Positions 9,867 through 21,631 of a stretch of DNA of 64,000 bases are shown one piece after another. Source of the stretch: Ichthyophis bannanicus (taxonomy: Eukaryota; Chordata; Amphibia; Gymnophiona; Ichthyophiidae); NCBI GenBank assembly GCA_033557465.1, contig CM066037.1:204165156-204229155 (forward strand), written 5' to 3'. Under the pieces are notes generated by a model, which ran no database searches, was not told where the DNA came from, and saw nothing but the letters and a program-made list of their open reading frames with translations. The position numbers and the translations under genes are program-made. Within the stretch, counting starts at the first letter, position 1, and each line of letters begins with the position of its first letter.

Positions 9867-11748
9867 GATGAGGCGGGCTCAGGTGGCGGTAGTTCCCGTA
9901 GGAGGGCGGTTGCGGGAGTTCTACCCTGCCTGGGTCCACCTTACGTCAGATCAGTGGGTTCTGGAGGTAATTCGGGAGGGCTACGCTCTCGAGCTCCATT
10001 GTCCCGTCTTAGATTCCTTTGTTCTTTCGCCCTGCAGTGCTCCGCTCAAGCGGAGGGCCGTCTGCGAAACATTGCAGCGATTGCTGCACCTCAGGGCCGT
10101 CGTTCCGGTGCCGGAGGACCAGTATGGTTCCGGTCGGTACTCTATCTATTTCGTGGTGCCGAAAAAGGAGGGGTCCTTTCGGCCTATCCTCGATTTAAAA
10201 AGGGTAACTCGGTGCCTCCGGGTAACTCACTTTCGCATGGAGACCCTTCGATCTGTCATAGCGGCCGTCCGGCAGGGGGAGTTTCTGTCTTCGCTTGACC
10301 TCACGGAGGCCTACCTGCATATTCCGGTTCGGAAGGAGCACCAGCGCTACCTGCGCTTTGCGGTTCCCATGGGGCATTTTCAGTTTCAGGCGTTGCCTTT
10401 CGGTCTGGTGACGGCGCCGCGCACGTTCACGAAGGTCATGGTCGTGGTAGCGGCGGCTCTTCGCAAAGAGGGGGTGCTTGTGCATCCCTATCTAGACGAT
10501 TGGTTAATTCGGGCAAAGTCTCGGGCGGAGAGTGCGGAGGCCACCGCCAAGGTGGTTCGGTTGCTACAGGGTCTTGGCTGGGTGGTCAACTTTGCAAAGA
10601 GCAGGTTGACTCCCTCGCAGTCATTGGAATACCTGGGGGCGTGCTTCGAGATGCTCCGAGCGAGAGTGTTCTTGCCGGATCAGCGGGCGCGAGCGTTGCG
10701 GGCGCTGGTGCGGCATTTTCTCCGGCAGCCTGCGCCCACGGCGTGGCAGTATCTCCAGTTGCTCGGCACGATGGCAGCGACAATCGAGGTAGTGCCCTGG
10801 GCCAGAGCGCATATGCGGAAACTTCAGAGCGCGCTCCTCCGGCGTTGGTCTCATCAGCGCGATGCGTTGTCTCGGCGTTTGATCTGTCCCCTGGTGGTCC
10901 GTCGGGATCTTCGGTGGTGGTTGCGCCCGGAGAATCTTGCTGCAGGCATGCCCTTGGAGCCCCCGTCCTGGAAGCTGCTGATCATGGATGCCAGCCTTCT
11001 GGGGTGGGGGGCGTGCTGCGGGGACGCGTATGCCCAGGGTCTGTGGTCGATGGTGGAGAAGGAATGGTCCATCAATCGGTTGGAGATGCGAGCGGTGTTT
11101 CTGGCTCTGCAGGCGTTTCGGGAGACTCTGGCACGGCAGGCGGTTCGGGTTCTCTCAGACAATGCGACCACAGTCGCTTACATCAATCGGGCGTTGGAGC
11201 AGGAGGCGGCTCAGTTGCTAGCTTGGGCCGAGTCGCATCTGCAGTGTCTGTCGGCACAGCACGTGGCAGGCGTAGAGAACGTAGCGGCCGATTTTCTGAG
11301 TCGCCGAAGGGTGGACCCGGGAGAGTGGGTCCTTCACCCCGAGGTCTTTGCGCTTCTGGTCGGGCGCTGGGGGATTCCCCTAATGGATCTCATGGCGACC
11401 TTCCAATCGGCTCAGGTGGATCGCTTTTTCAGCAGATGGCGAGAACGGATGTCGGAAGGGCTCGACGCCCTGGCGCAGCCCTGGCCGCAGGAGGTGTTGC
11501 TCTATGTCTTCCCACCTTGGGCGCTGATAGGCCGGGTAGTGCAGCGCATAGAGCGTCATCGGGGCCTCGTGGTGCTGGTGGCGCCCGATTGGCCCAGGCG
11601 ACCGTGGTACGTGGATTTAGTGCGACTGTTAGCGGATCGCCCGTGGAGGCTCCCTCAGCGAGCCGATCTCTTGACTCAGGGCCCACTGCGCATGCCTCAG
11701 GTAGCTCGGTTCTCGCTTACGGCATGGCTCTTGAGAGGGCTCGGATGA
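9751..11748 (+). CDS. DIRS-2 reverse transcriptase-RNase H-methyltransferase-like polyprotein
   Basis: An uninterrupted 665-codon frame, in the +1 frame relative to Gag and overlapping its end by 116 bases. RT: QYGSGRYSIYFVVPKKEG, FRPILDLKRV, LPFGLVTAPRTFTKV and the catalytic YLDDW near 10488-10502. RNase H: LIMDASLLGWGA, LEMRAVFLALQ, LSDNATTVAYIN and VAADFLSRR carry the expected acidic residues. The C-terminal part (PLMDLMATFQ, YVFPPWALIGRV, VLVAPDWPRRPW) corresponds to the DAM-like methyltransferase region described in DIRS1-type elements. The protein copies element RNA into cDNA. No inactivating change was seen, so this frame is young or recently active. The true start may lie after 9751, within the overlap. 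Confidence 0.87.
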   Translation: MVCPSGVGSRLETTGFVASEEPAEASPPFLPPLVKSPNEMRRAQVAVVPVGGRLREFYPAWVHLTSDQWVLEVIREGYALELHCPVLDSFVLSPCSAPLKRRAVCETLQRLLHLRAVVPVPEDQYGSGRYSIYFVVPKKEGSFRPILDLKRVTRCLRVTHFRMETLRSVIAAVRQGEFLSSLDLTEAYLHIPVRKEHQRYLRFAVPMGHFQFQALPFGLVTAPRTFTKVMVVVAAALRKEGVLVHPYLDDWLIRAKSRAESAEATAKVVRLLQGLGWVVNFAKSRLTPSQSLEYLGACFEMLRARVFLPDQRARALRALVRHFLRQPAPTAWQYLQLLGTMAATIEVVPWARAHMRKLQSALLRRWSHQRDALSRRLICPLVVRRDLRWWLRPENLAAGMPLEPPSWKLLIMDASLLGWGACCGDAYAQGLWSMVEKEWSINRLEMRAVFLALQAFRETLARQAVRVLSDNATTVAYINRALEQEAAQLLAWAESHLQCLSAQHVAGVENVAADFLSRRRVDPGEWVLHPEVFALLVGRWGIPLMDLMATFQSAQVDRFFSRWRERMSEGLDALAQPWPQEVLLYVFPPWALIGRVVQRIERHRGLVVLVAPDWPRRPWYVDLVRLLADRPWRLPQRADLLTQGPLRMPQVARFSLTAWLLRGLG

Positions 11749-12787
11749 CCGCTAAGGGTTATTCGCCGGCGGTCGTTTCGACCTTGCTGAGGGCTCGTAG
11801 ACTATCGACTTCTTTGGCGTACATTCGCGTCTGGCGCATCTTCGAGGCTTGGTGTTCAGAGCATACCATCCGTCCGTTGGGAGCTTCCGTGCCGCAGATC
11901 CTTTCATTCTTGCAGGATGGTGTGGATAAGTGTTTGGCGGCTAGTTTGTTGCGTGTGCAGCTTGCTGCCCTTTCCTGTTACCGCGGGAAGGTGCAGGGTC
12001 AGTCTCTCGGGGCCCACGCGGATGTCCGGTGGTTTTTGAGGGCGGTGTTGCTCATGCGGCCGCCTCGGCGTTGTGCTGTTCCTCCGTGGGATTTAAATTT
12101 GGTTTGGAGGCCTTGCTGGCTCCCCCGTTTGAGCCATTGTCTACTGCTTCGCTGAAAGACCTCACATTGAAAACGGTGTTCTTGGTGGCGATTTGCTCGG
12201 CTAGAAGGATCTCGGAGCTACAGGCCTTGTCTTGTAGGGAGCCCTATCTCTCTTTTACCGACCACAAGGTGGTTCTTCGTACCGTTCCGGCGTTCTTTCC
12301 CAAGGTGGTGTCCGCGTTTCATGTTAACCAGGTAGTCTCCCTTCCAGTGTTCTCCGATCGCGTTGGGGCCGGACCGGGGGGTCGGTTGCGGCTGTTGGAC
12401 GCCCGCAGGGTTCTCAAGAAGTATCTCGCCCGGACGGCGGCGTCCTTCCGGCGGTCTGATCGACTTTTTGTGGCGTTTGGGGGTCCGCGTAAGGGAGAAG
12501 CGGCGGCAAAGTCCTCTATTTCCCGCTGGTTGAAGGAAGCTATCGCATCTGCTTACCTCTTGAAGAGCAAGTTGGTTCCGCTGGGTCTTCGGGCTCATTC
12601 CACTCGGGCGCAGGCGGCGTCTTGGGCGGAGTTCAGTCTGGTCCCGGTGGCCGACATCTGTAGGGCGGCGACTTGGTCGTCCTTGCATTCCTTTGCTAAG
12701 CATTACCGCTTGGATATTTTGTCAGCGGAGGATGGGCGTTTTGGCTCGGCGGTGCTTCAGGCTGGGCTGGCTTGTCCCTCCCGTTGA
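11700..12787 (+). pseudogene. DIRS-2 tyrosine recombinase, one frameshift
   Basis: The recombinase is in the frame -1 to RT. The N-terminal segment runs to about 12100 (LSTSLAYIRVWRIFEAWCSE, PPWDLNLV). A frameshift near 12105 moves the catalytic part into the frame ending at 12787. All four landmarks are present there: SARRISELQAL with the catalytic Arg, LRAHSTRAQA (HxxR) and SFAKHYRLD with the nucleophilic Tyr. The family joins circular cDNA to the target by strand exchange. A single indel is the only break seen. Confidence 0.85.
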
Positions 12788-12805
12788 TGTGCACTGCTCT
12801 GTTAC

Positions 12806-12925
12806 ATCCTCTATGGTTCCGGGACTGGACTAGAGGGACGCTAAGGAAGGGTAAATTAGACTTACCTGCTAATTGTTGTTCCTTGCGGAACTCTAGTCCA
12901 TTCCCGGATCCCTCCCTTGGTTTGA
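12806..12925. repeat. DIRS-2 internal complementary region
   Basis: ctatggttccgggactggac complements the left end. gggtaaattagacttacctg through ggactagagtt-type complement (gcggaactctagtcc) matches the right end at 13360-13421. Confidence 0.87.
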
Positions 12926-13254
12926 AGTGTTGCCAGCCTGATTGTTTCGGCTCCCGCGGGTACTCTGTGTTTCCTTTTTTTCCGGGGGGCGCGAGATGAA
13001 GCCATCTTGCGTAGCGCTCTTGTCTGGCCCTCCTCTTCGGAGGTGGGTTGGTGGGGCGCTTCTGTCTGGTCAGAGGATATTCTTATTCAGACACAGTCCA
13101 TGAATGCAATTTCTTTCCTTGCAAAAAAAAAAAAAAAAATCTACTTGGAGTGGAACAGGGCATACTCTGTTCTGTATATATCTCTATTGCTATGTTGAAT
13201 GTATTCTGGTTAATTCTCCTTATGTGATGTTCTGCTTAGTGTGCTTTGTCAATA

Positions 13255-13421
13255 GGTACTGGTGAGAGGGGGCGGTCCTTGCCTACTTATACTGGTGCCA
13301 GCAAAGCGATGATGTATTTCAGTCTCCAAAGCTGCTAGAGGAGGTTGACAACTCTATGGTTCCGGGACTGGACTAGAGTTCCGCAAGGAACAACAATTAG
13401 CAGGTAAGTCTAATTTACCCT
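13255..13421. repeat. DIRS-2 right inverted terminal repeat and extension
   Basis: ggtactggtgagagg to ggactggactagag is the inverted copy of 7364-7497. The extension from about 13378 to 13421 includes agCAG|GTAAGTc, a perfect splice-donor consensus with GT at 13404. The 290 bases after it (13422-13712) hold no recognisable feature. Confidence 0.87.
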
Positions 13422-14118
13422 TCAGTTCCTGGATTTGCCGCCTCTTCTCAGGTTGGCCAGTGTAGCAGAGCAAGTGTTCATAGCTTCTGGTAGGGAGTGA
13501 GTCTCATCTTTTGAAGAATGCTGATATTTACTGTCTATGTTTTGGAATGCATGCCTCAGTACAAATCACAAAAACTCCCAATACTAAATTTCTGAATTAA
13601 ACCAACCCCAAACAAGGGTTTGCCGGGTAATCTGATTAGGAACAAAAGACCTCAGTAGAAAAGCAGCCTGAAAATTACTTCTGCTCAAACTGCAGCATTT
13701 AAATCCACTGGTTCTCCAGGACCAAGCAGGAAGTCAGTCCTCACATATGGGTGACGTCGGCGTCGACGGAGCCCTTGTGCGGAGCAATTTCCCAGCTTTC
13801 AAAGAAAGCCTTTGGGAATGCAGCGCGCATGAGCGGTCCCCTTCCTGTCCAAGGGTGCCATCTTGCTCAGTCTTCTTTTTTCCGTGGAGCCTGACGGACG
13901 TGGGTCCTAGTCACCTGATTAAAAGTAGATTTTTCCTTGAAAAATTTGTAGTTTTTGCCGGTTCGACGTCGGTTCACCTTCCCGCCTGGGCACGGTACAC
14001 CGGTATCGAGCCCGGATCTGTTTTTTAGGTTTTTGTCCTTCGAGACTAGTGTTCGTGCTCTTTTTCTTTTTCACTGGCAGCCCGGTCGATTGACCTTGCA
14101 GGGGCCCTTTTTCCCCTG

Positions 14119-16030
14119 ATGGCTGCTAGCGGGTTCAAGAACTGTGATCGGTGCAGGAAACTGATGTCTCTCACTGACACACACGACTGCTGCCTCCGCT
14201 TCCTCGGGCCCGATCATGACCCGATGATCTGTGGCCCATGTGGCAAAATGTCCTCAAAGGCATTGAGGAGCCGTCAGCATCAGCGAGAAAGGATCTTCTC
14301 TGACTCCATGTCCGGCCGAGCCTGGACTTCATCAGAGGTCTCGACGTCTCGGGAGTCCGACCCCGAGCATCATCGGGGCTCCTCTGAGCGGGGGTCTCCC
14401 TCACGGGAACACAAAAGGAAGAAGAAACCCAAGAGGGTGGCGTCGGTGGACGCTCTTGGTCCCTCGAGGGCCAGGTTGCATAGCCCCGACCGTCGTCCCG
14501 GGTCATCGGAGCCGGAGAGGCCTGCTAAATTGCATCGTGTGGAGCCGGAGTCCCCGATTCACGTGAGTGCTGTAGTCTTCGTGGACTCTCCTCCAGGGGA
14601 TCCGACGTCGGCCCCGATGCCGGCGGGGGCTGCTGAGTCTCCTGAGCTCGGACTCAGGTTGACGGCCTTGGAGAGCAGCTTGGCTGCCTTCATGGAACAG
14701 CAGCGGGTGCTGATCGCCGGTCTGACAGGTGCATCTGCCCCGACCACCGGGACCTTGACGTCTAAGTTGACCCCAGAGGCCGAGCCGATCCTCGAGTCCA
14801 TGCGGTCTCGGGTCGATCCTCGGCCAAGGTCTCCCTCGGCCTTCTGTGCAGGACCGAGGTCGTCGATGCTGGTACCCTCGGCGTCGGGGTGGATGGCATT
14901 GGTGCCCGGCCGGAGCCGCTCGATTTCTCCTTGGAGGGGTCGGGTGGGAGACAGAGGACGAGGAGTCTCCAGACACTTTTCGGATCCGGTGCGTCCCATT
15001 GGACTCACTGGAGTCCAAACCTCAGAGAAGGTCCCCCCCCGGAGGATACCCGATTCTTGGACTTCGTGAGGGATATGGCCAAGGCCTTGGCCTTCCCCGC
15101 GGATCCCGAGGAGGAGCCTCGAGCCGAAGAGCTTGAGGCCCTCCAGTATGACTCTCCCCCGAGGGAGGCCTTTACTGTACCGGTTCCTCCGATGCTGGAA
15201 CAGCTGCTCTTTCGCATGTGGGAGGCACTGGCCTCGGCGCCGGTTCTCAGCAAACGGTCGATTCCATTTATTGAGTCAGTAAGAGCCGTGGGTTCCAGAA
15301 GGCACAGCTACTGCACCACTCCATGGTTGTGGAATCGGCCATGTATCATCTGAAGAGTCAGAAGATGCACTCCTCGGTGCCCCCTGGCTGGGAGGCCCGG
15401 AACCTGGATGCCCTCGGTAGAAAGTGCTTCCAGGGCTCTATGCTGGCGTGCCGTGTCCAGACTTACCAGCTGTACATGGGCATGTACCTCCGAGACCTGG
15501 CAAAGGAGATTGCTGGGTTCTCTGCTGGCCTCTCCGAGGAACCTTTGCAGAGGTTCAAGGCTTTGTCATCGGGTATTCGAGAGTGCTCGAAGTTTATATC
15601 TCGAGCAGCCTATGATGGCTTCGAGGCTTCGGCCCGAGTAGCAGCGGCTGGCATCGGTGCACGCTGTCAGGCCTGGCTACAGTTATCGGACCTCGAGGCA
15701 TGGGTCCAGGACAAGTTGGTCGATGTCCCTTGCCGAGGTGAAAACCTCTTTGGCAAACCCATGGCTGAAAAGGCTGCAGAAATCGAGACTGAGACTCTCA
15801 CTAGGACAAGGCTGTCCAGGAAGACTTCTGCCCCTTTTCAGAAGAAGGGCTCGGGGAAAAAGCCCTTTTACCCGAAGAAGGCTACTGCCTACAAATCCTA
15901 CCCTCATTTTCAGGCCTCTGCAGCTTCCCATCAGAGTCAGCAGGCCAAGGGGCAGGGACATGGGCCCCGTAGGCAGAAAACCCCCAAGCCATCAGCTCCG
16001 GCTCCTGCACAGCAGGGAGCGGGGTTTTGA
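14119..16030 (+). pseudogene. DIRS-3 Gag-like protein with frameshifts
   Basis: Starts MAASGFKNCDRCRKLMSLTD, matching the Cys/His-rich N-terminus of DIRS-6, but one zinc-ligand Cys is Phe (CCLRFLG where DIRS-6 has WCLKCLG). A Ser/Pro/Arg-rich linker follows. Frame changes occur near 14990-15070 and 15300. The conserved core sits at 15330-15780 (GWEARNLDALGRKCFQGSML, LYMGMYLRDLAKE, CRGENLFGKP). A basic Lys/Gln-rich tail ends at 16030. Confidence 0.85.
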
Positions 16031-16129
16031 CTCCCATTGCATAGCCTCTCCTCCTCAGCTGGCTCTTCTCAGCACAGGAGGCCGGCTGACACTGTATGCC
16101 CACAGGTGGTCAGTCATAACAGGGGATAA

Positions 16130-17960
16130 CTGAGTGCTGAGCATAGTCCAGAATGGCTATTTGCTCCACTTCAACCAGTTACGCCCCTTCTATTTTCCAG
16201 AAGAGCCTCCAAGACTCCCTCTTCACAGGAACCTCCTCCTTCAGGAGTTGGCATGTCTTCTACAGGAGCAGGCGGTGGAACTGGTGCCTCACCACCTGAT
16301 AGGATGAGGCTTCTATTCCAGGTACTTTCTGGTACCAAAAAGGACAGGAGGCCTCAGGCCCATCCTAGACTTGTGAAATCTCAACAAGTTCCTGGAGAGG
16401 GAAAAGTTCAAGATGCTTACCCTTAGAATACTGCTGCCCTACCTCCAGCAGGGAGATTGGCTATGCTCCTTAGACCTAAAGGATGCTTATACTCGCATCC
16501 TCATTCATTCAGACCACAGACAGTATCTCAGATTTGTAGTGGGAGGAAAGCATTTTCAGTACAGGGTACTTCCATTTGGCCTAACCTCCGCACCCAGGAT
16601 TTTCACCAAATGCCTGGCGGTGGTGGCGGCCTATCCCAGAAACCAGGGCATCTTTGTCTTTCCATACCTGGACGACTGGATCATCAGGGGTCAGTCTCCA
16701 CAGGAGGCCAGACAGGCCACTCTTCGCGCTGTCTCTCTTCTCCAGCACCTGGGCTTCGTCATAAACTTTGCAAAATCCACTTTGCTCCACTCTCAGGACA
16801 TAGAGTTCATAGGGGCAAGGTTGGATACCTTACAAGCAATGGCTTATTTGCCTGAGAACAGGGCTCACAGACTGATGGCTCTGGCACAGCAGTTTCGCAG
16901 TGGATCTCTGGTCTCGGCCAGACATTTCCTGAGGCTTTTTGGCCACATGGCGTCCACGGTCCATGTAACCCCGAATGCTCATCTGCATATGCAGCCTGCT
17001 CAGTGGTGCCTCAAAGCTCAGTGGATACAGGCCGCAGGAGACTTAAGGGACAGAGTAAGAGTGTGCAGACTGCTAGCAGCCTCCCTGCAATGGTGGCTTC
17101 ATCTCCCGAACCTGATCAAAGGGGTGCCTTTTGAGGCTCCACCACACACACAGGTGCTGACGACCAATGCTTCTCTTCAAGGATGGGGTGCACATTACCA
17201 TGGGGCATGCACTCAGGGCCTCTGGTCCCCTTGGAAGGCCACACAGCAGATCAATCTGTTGGAGTTGCGAGCTATTCGACTAGCTCTGCAGACTTTCTCT
17301 CATGTCCTCTCTCACCAGTCTGTCTTGATTCAGACAGGCAACCAAGTAGCAATGTTCTTTGTGAACAAACAAGGGGGCACATGGTCCAGGCTTCTGTGTC
17401 AGGAAGCTCAGGCCCTGTGCGCCTTTGCAGTCAAGCAAGGCATGTTTCTCAAGGCAGTCTATCTACCTGGCCATGAGAATTACCTGGTAGACAGGTTGAG
17501 CAAGATTCTACAGCCTCACGAATGGCATTTGAATCCCCTGGTAGTCCAGCAGACCTTCCTAAAATTGGGTCTTCCAACCATCGATCTCTTTGCCAGTCCA
17601 CTGAACCGTCAGCTGCCCAGGTTCTGTTCCAGACAACCGCATCCTCTGCGAATAGCAGCAGATACCTTCCTAATCTCTTGGTCTACGGGCCTCCTGTATG
17701 CGTTTCCTCCAATGCCTCTAGTGGCCTGAACCCTATTCAAGGTTCTTCAGGACAGGGCCTCGGTGATTCTGGTAGCCCCCAGATGGCCGAGGCAACCATG
17801 GTTTCCACTCCTTCTGCAATTGGCAGTGGACACTCCCCTCCCTCTGGGGGTGCAACCCAATCTCCTGTCTCAGGATCAGGGGTCTCGCCTGCACTCCAAC
17901 CTCCAGTCCCTCCATTTGATGGCCTGGCTGCTTAAAGGGTAGTTCTAGCTCCCTTACTTC
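16130..17960 (+). pseudogene. DIRS-3 RT-RNase H, RNase H site lost
   Basis: The N-terminal part (16130-16412) has stops. 16413-17729 is open and contains LCSLDLKDAYTRILIHSDHR, LPFGLTSAPRIFTK and the intact palm motif YLDDW. RNase H is damaged at two catalytic Asp positions: LTTNASLQGWGAH (Asp to Asn) and IQTGNQVAMFF (Asp to Gly). The methyltransferase-like segment begins TIDLFASPLNRQLPRF and is cut by a stop at 17727-17729, resuming in another frame with LVAPRWPRQPW. Confidence 0.86.
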
Positions 17961-17971
17961 TCCCTAAGAAA

Positions 17972-18976
17972 GTGGAGGAGGTGGTTTTGGCCTATAGGAG
18001 ACAATCCACCCGGAAATCTTATGCCCTCAAGTGGCGTAGGTTCTCCACCTGGTGTGCTCAGTGCCAAGAGGATCCGTTTTCGTGCCTGGTACCAGTGGTA
18101 CTGCAATATCTGCTTCACCTGTCGGACCTAGGCCTTAAATCCAACTCTGTTCGGGTCCACTTCAGTGCTCTGTCAGCGCACCACTCCCCGGTGGAAGGCC
18201 AGTCTCTGTTGGTCCATCCCTTAGTGGCCCGCTTCCTCAGAGGCCTGTTATTGCTCAAGCCTCCGATTCGTCCACCAGCCCCTGAGTGGGATTTGAATGT
18301 GGTCTTGCAACAACTTACTCGCCCACCGTTTGAGCCGATGGCTACCTGTCATTTACGCTTTCTTTCCTGGAAGGCGTTCTTGGTGGCTCTTACCTCGGCC
18401 AGGCGTGTGAGTGAACTACAGGCTCTGGTTTCTGATAGACCGTACACGCGGTTTTATAAGAACAGGGTGGTCTTATGGACTCATCCTAAGTTCCTTCCAA
18501 AGGTTGTCTCCTCTTTCCACCTTAATCAAGAGGTGGTTCTTCCGACCCTTTTTCCCAGGCCACATGCCAGCCGGGCTGAAATGGTCTTGCATACCCTGGA
18601 CTGTAGGAGGGCGTTGTCTTTCTACATTGACCATACGCAGGGACATCGAAGGGCTGTTCAGCTCTTCGTATCTTTTGACCCTAATAAGCTGGGGTCACCT
18701 GTTTCCAAGCGTACCCTATCCATTTGGGTAGCAGACTGTATCGCCTGGGCGTACCTGACAGCCGGCCTCTCCTAGCAGGGTCGAGTCACGGCCCACCGTG
18801 TCAGGGCAAAGGCTGCATCAGTAGCTCATCTCCACTCTGTTCCGTTGGCAGACATCTGCCGGGCCGCTACTTGGTCTTCAAGCCAGACTTTTGCGGCCCA
18901 TTACTGCCTCGAGAGGGAGTCCCACAGGGATGGTGCTTTCGGACAGGCGGTACTCCGTAATCTCTTTGAGGTTTAG
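17972..18976 (+). pseudogene. DIRS-3 tyrosine recombinase with one nonsense codon
   Basis: Readable in one frame from 17972 to the terminator at 18974-18976, except for a single TAG at 18773-18775. Motifs: RKSYALKWRRFSTWC, TSARRVSELQAL (catalytic Arg), then after the stop VTAHRVRAKA (HxxR) and AAHYCLERE (Tyr). The stop separates the first catalytic residue from the rest, so the product would be inactive. Confidence 0.87.
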
Positions 18977-19113
18977 GCAACTCCTACCCTCCGGCCCTTG
19001 TGTTGGGCTACCGTTCGGGGGCATTCTCAGAGAAGATTCTTATCTCGTATGATGAGGCTCTAGAGGGAGCTTATTGTTCAGCTTTGGGTTCCCGGTAGCC
19101 TAGAGCTGGGGAG

Positions 19114-19476
19114 TCCCATATGTGAGGACTGACTTCCTGCTTGGTCCTGGAGAAAGAGTAGTTACTCACCTGTAACAGGTGTTCTCCAGGAGCAGCAGGA
19201 ATCAGTCCTCATGACCCTCCCTCCTCCCCTTGGAGTTGCAGTCATATGATTATTTTGTCTGTTTTTGCTGTCTTTTAGCTATGTTATCAGACTGAGCAAG
19301 ATGACACCCTTGGGTGGGAAGGGGACCGCGCATGCGCGCTGCATTCCCAAAGGCTTTCTTTGAAAGCTTTGGAGTTGCTCCGCACAAGGGCTCCGTCGAC
19401 GCCGACATCACCCATATGTGAGGACTGATTCCTGCTGCTCCTGGAGAACACCTGTTACAGGTGAGTAACTACTCTT
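19114..19476. repeat. DIRS-3 ICR and right inverted terminal repeat
   Basis: ICR 19114-19212: catatgtgaggactgacttc to ctggaga (complement of the left end), then aagagtagttactcacctgt (complement of the right end). Right repeat about 19290-19448: accgcgcatgcgcgctgcat, and ctccgtcgacgccgac mirroring 13757-13772. The extension carries CAG|GTGAGT with GT at 19461. Confidence 0.86.
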
Positions 19477-20097
19477 TATCGCATTTCAGTGATTCCACAT
19501 TCACTAAACTTGAAACAGTGCCAAAACCACTGCTAATTCCAGGTTTCATTCCTTCTACCTTGCTGCTTCTTATGCCTGTTACAAACTACTGGAGTCGGTC
19601 AGGCTCATTCTCTGGCCCTGTTGAAATCCAGGTGAAAAACTCACCTCTGAGACTGCTTTCGGATCCTGATCCCCTCAGCTTCTTGTTCATTTCCTGTGTG
19701 TTTCCTTATGATTCCCCTCAACATATCCTAGTTCCCAGTTATTGTGTTGTCTGTTTTGACTAGACAGTAAGTTCTTATGAGCAGGGAATGTCTATGATAT
19801 GTATCTGTGCAACACTGTGTACACTGTGTAGTGCGACACAAATGATTAGTAGTAGTAGAATATATCCAACAGCAATTATATCCCTGTAGACAGTTCTTAT
19901 AATGGAGTGCACTCATAATTCATTACTTTTTAAATAGTAGTGTGGTATCTTTCAAAAATTTTCATTGCAAACTTTGCCCACTTTCAAAATTATATGGCAC
20001 ATTAACTGTAAGATGCCAAGACAAGTGAAGGGGGCAGCAGCGGTCCCCCTTCACTCCCATCCTGTTGCAGCCTGGGTTCAAAACGGTGGCATAAAAA
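19477..20097. other. Intronic spacer with a SINE-like or LINE-like 3' tail
   Basis: No gene seen. 19757-19860 (agacagtaagttcttatgag, then cactgtgtacactgtgtag, ending in a short TAG repeat agtagtagtag) resembles the shared 3' tail of L2/CR1-mobilised SINEs, in + orientation. Its 5' part is not recognisable. The rest is unassigned. Confidence 0.45.
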
Positions 20098-21272
20098 ATA
20101 AGAACATAAGATATGCCATACTGGGTCAGACCAAGGTCCATCAAGCCCAGTATCCTGTTTCCAACAGTGGCCAATCCAGGTCATACGTACCTAGCCGTTT
20201 CCCCAAAAGACACAGGTTCCGCAATGCTTGTACTGGGTCAAGCATTGATATCCTGGGTCCTTTCTTAATAATGGTTTATGGACCTTTCCTCCAGGAACTT
20301 GTCCAAACCTTTTTTAAACCCAGCTACACTAACAGCCCTTACTACATCCTCCGGTAACAAATTCCAGAGTTTGATTACATGTTGAGTGAAGAAATATTTT
20401 CTTTTATTAGTTTTAAATAGTTTACCCTGTAGCTTCATTGCATGTCCCCTAGTCTTTCTATATTCTGATAACGTAAACAATCGATCTACGTTTACCCGTT
20501 CCACTCTGTTCATTAATTTATAGACTTCTATCATATCTCCCCTCAGCCGTCTCTTTTCCAGGTTAAAGAGCCCTAACCTTTTTAGCCTTTCTTCATAGGA
20601 GTATCCTTCCATCCCCTTTACCATTTTGGTGGCTCTTCTCTGAACCTTTTCTAATAACGCTATATCCTTTTTAAGATACGGCAACCAGAATTGCACACAA
20701 TATTTAAGGTGCGGTCTCACCATGGAACGATATAGAGGCATTATAATATCTTTTGTTTTATTTTCCATTCCTTTCCTTATGATACCTAGCATTCTATTTG
20801 CTCTCTTGGCTGCCGCTGCACACTGGGCCGAGGGTTTTAACATGCTATCCACAATGATGCCTAAATCTTTTTCCTGAGTGGTGGTTCCTAATGTGGAACC
20901 TTGCATCGTGTAACCATAGTTTGGGTTGTTCTTCCCTAGGTGCATATCTTTGCACTTGTCCACATTAAATTTCATCTGCCATTTTGATGCCCAGTCTTCC
21001 AATTTATCAAGATCCTCTTGCAATTTTCCACAATCCTCTTGGGTTTTAACAACTTTAAATAGTTTTGTGTCATCTGCAAATTTGATAACCTCACTCTTTA
21101 TTGCACTTTCCAGGTCATTTATGAATATGTCAAAAAGCAGCGGACCCAGCACAGATCCCTGGGGTACACCACTATTCACTTTTCTCCTTTGGGAAAATTG
21201 GCCATTTAGCCCAACCCTCTGCTTTCTATCTTTTAACCAGTTCTTGATCCACAGTAGTACACTGCCTCCTAT
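20098..21272 (-). mobile_element. CR1-1: 5'-truncated CR1 LINE
   Basis: On the minus strand the element ends with ggcatatcttatgttcttat, a CR1-type octamer-like tail, at 20098. The 5' truncation is at about 21272, where similarity to CR1-3 stops. It encodes the C-terminal part of the CR1 RT. Three other copies of the same subfamily are in the window. Confidence 0.88.
20265..21179 (-). pseudogene. CR1-1 reverse transcriptase C-terminal fragment
   Basis: A 304-codon open frame starting within RT motif B (NSGVPQGSVLGPLLFDIFIN). The catalytic palm motif is FADDTKLF, followed by the CR1-type thumb and C-terminus ([42 protein letters not shown]). The frame is open over the retained region but lacks the endonuclease and the first RT motifs, so it is non-functional. 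Confidence 0.88.
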
Positions 21273-21631
21273 GGGTATTACTGTTAGGGGTCAGGCTGCC
21301 AAATAAGGAGCAATTGGATGTGGTCATCTTGCCACTGAAAAGTGATATTAAGAGTATTTTAAGTTCTAAGATTTTATTTCCAGAAAATACAAACTATTTA
21401 TTGTAGTTTGTCTTTAAGAGAGATGGGCAGTCTTAATCCTCAAGGGCTGTGAACAGATGTGATATTTTAATGCCTAACCAAACTTTTGAAATTAACCTAA
21501 TTCTGAGAACAAATGTAGGCAAATATAACTGGTGAGCTTGGATACCCAAAATCAGTATAAATATGGCAGAAGTTGATGTTTAAAGGCCTTTGTAGCTATG
21601 TTAAATGCACATTCTGTTTGTTTTTTCTTAG
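21273..21631 (+). other. RALGAPA1 intronic sequence upstream of the exon
   Basis: AT-rich sequence without repeats I recognise. It ends in the polypyrimidine tract gtttgttttttcttag that serves as acceptor for the exon at 21632. Confidence 0.7.

Larger units (their letters stand above)
7364..13421 (+). mobile_element. DIRS-2: GC-rich DIRS element of a second family
   Basis: 6.06 kb with the complete DIRS plan: left inverted repeat (7364-7497), Gag-like ORF, RT-RNase H, tyrosine recombinase, ICR (about 12806-12925) and right inverted repeat (13255-13421). ICR junction: the complement of the left start (gggacgctaagga) abuts the complement of the right end (agggtaaatta) near 12847. No target duplication is seen. 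Proteins align in order and motifs with the other DIRS copies, but the DNA is much more GC-rich and the termini are unrelated in sequence. Confidence 0.9.
13713..19476 (+). mobile_element. DIRS-3: complete but decayed DIRS element
   Basis: 5.76 kb. The left end tctccaggaccaagcagg (13713) and right end gagtaactactctt (19476) are fixed by the ICR junction at 19153/19154. There is no obvious target duplication. Left repeat is 13713-13880, ICR 19114-19212, right repeat about 19290-19448 plus extension. The inverted-repeat core is gtcggcgtcgac, distinguishing this subfamily from DIRS-1/4/8. DIRS-7 belongs to this subfamily. Confidence 0.9.
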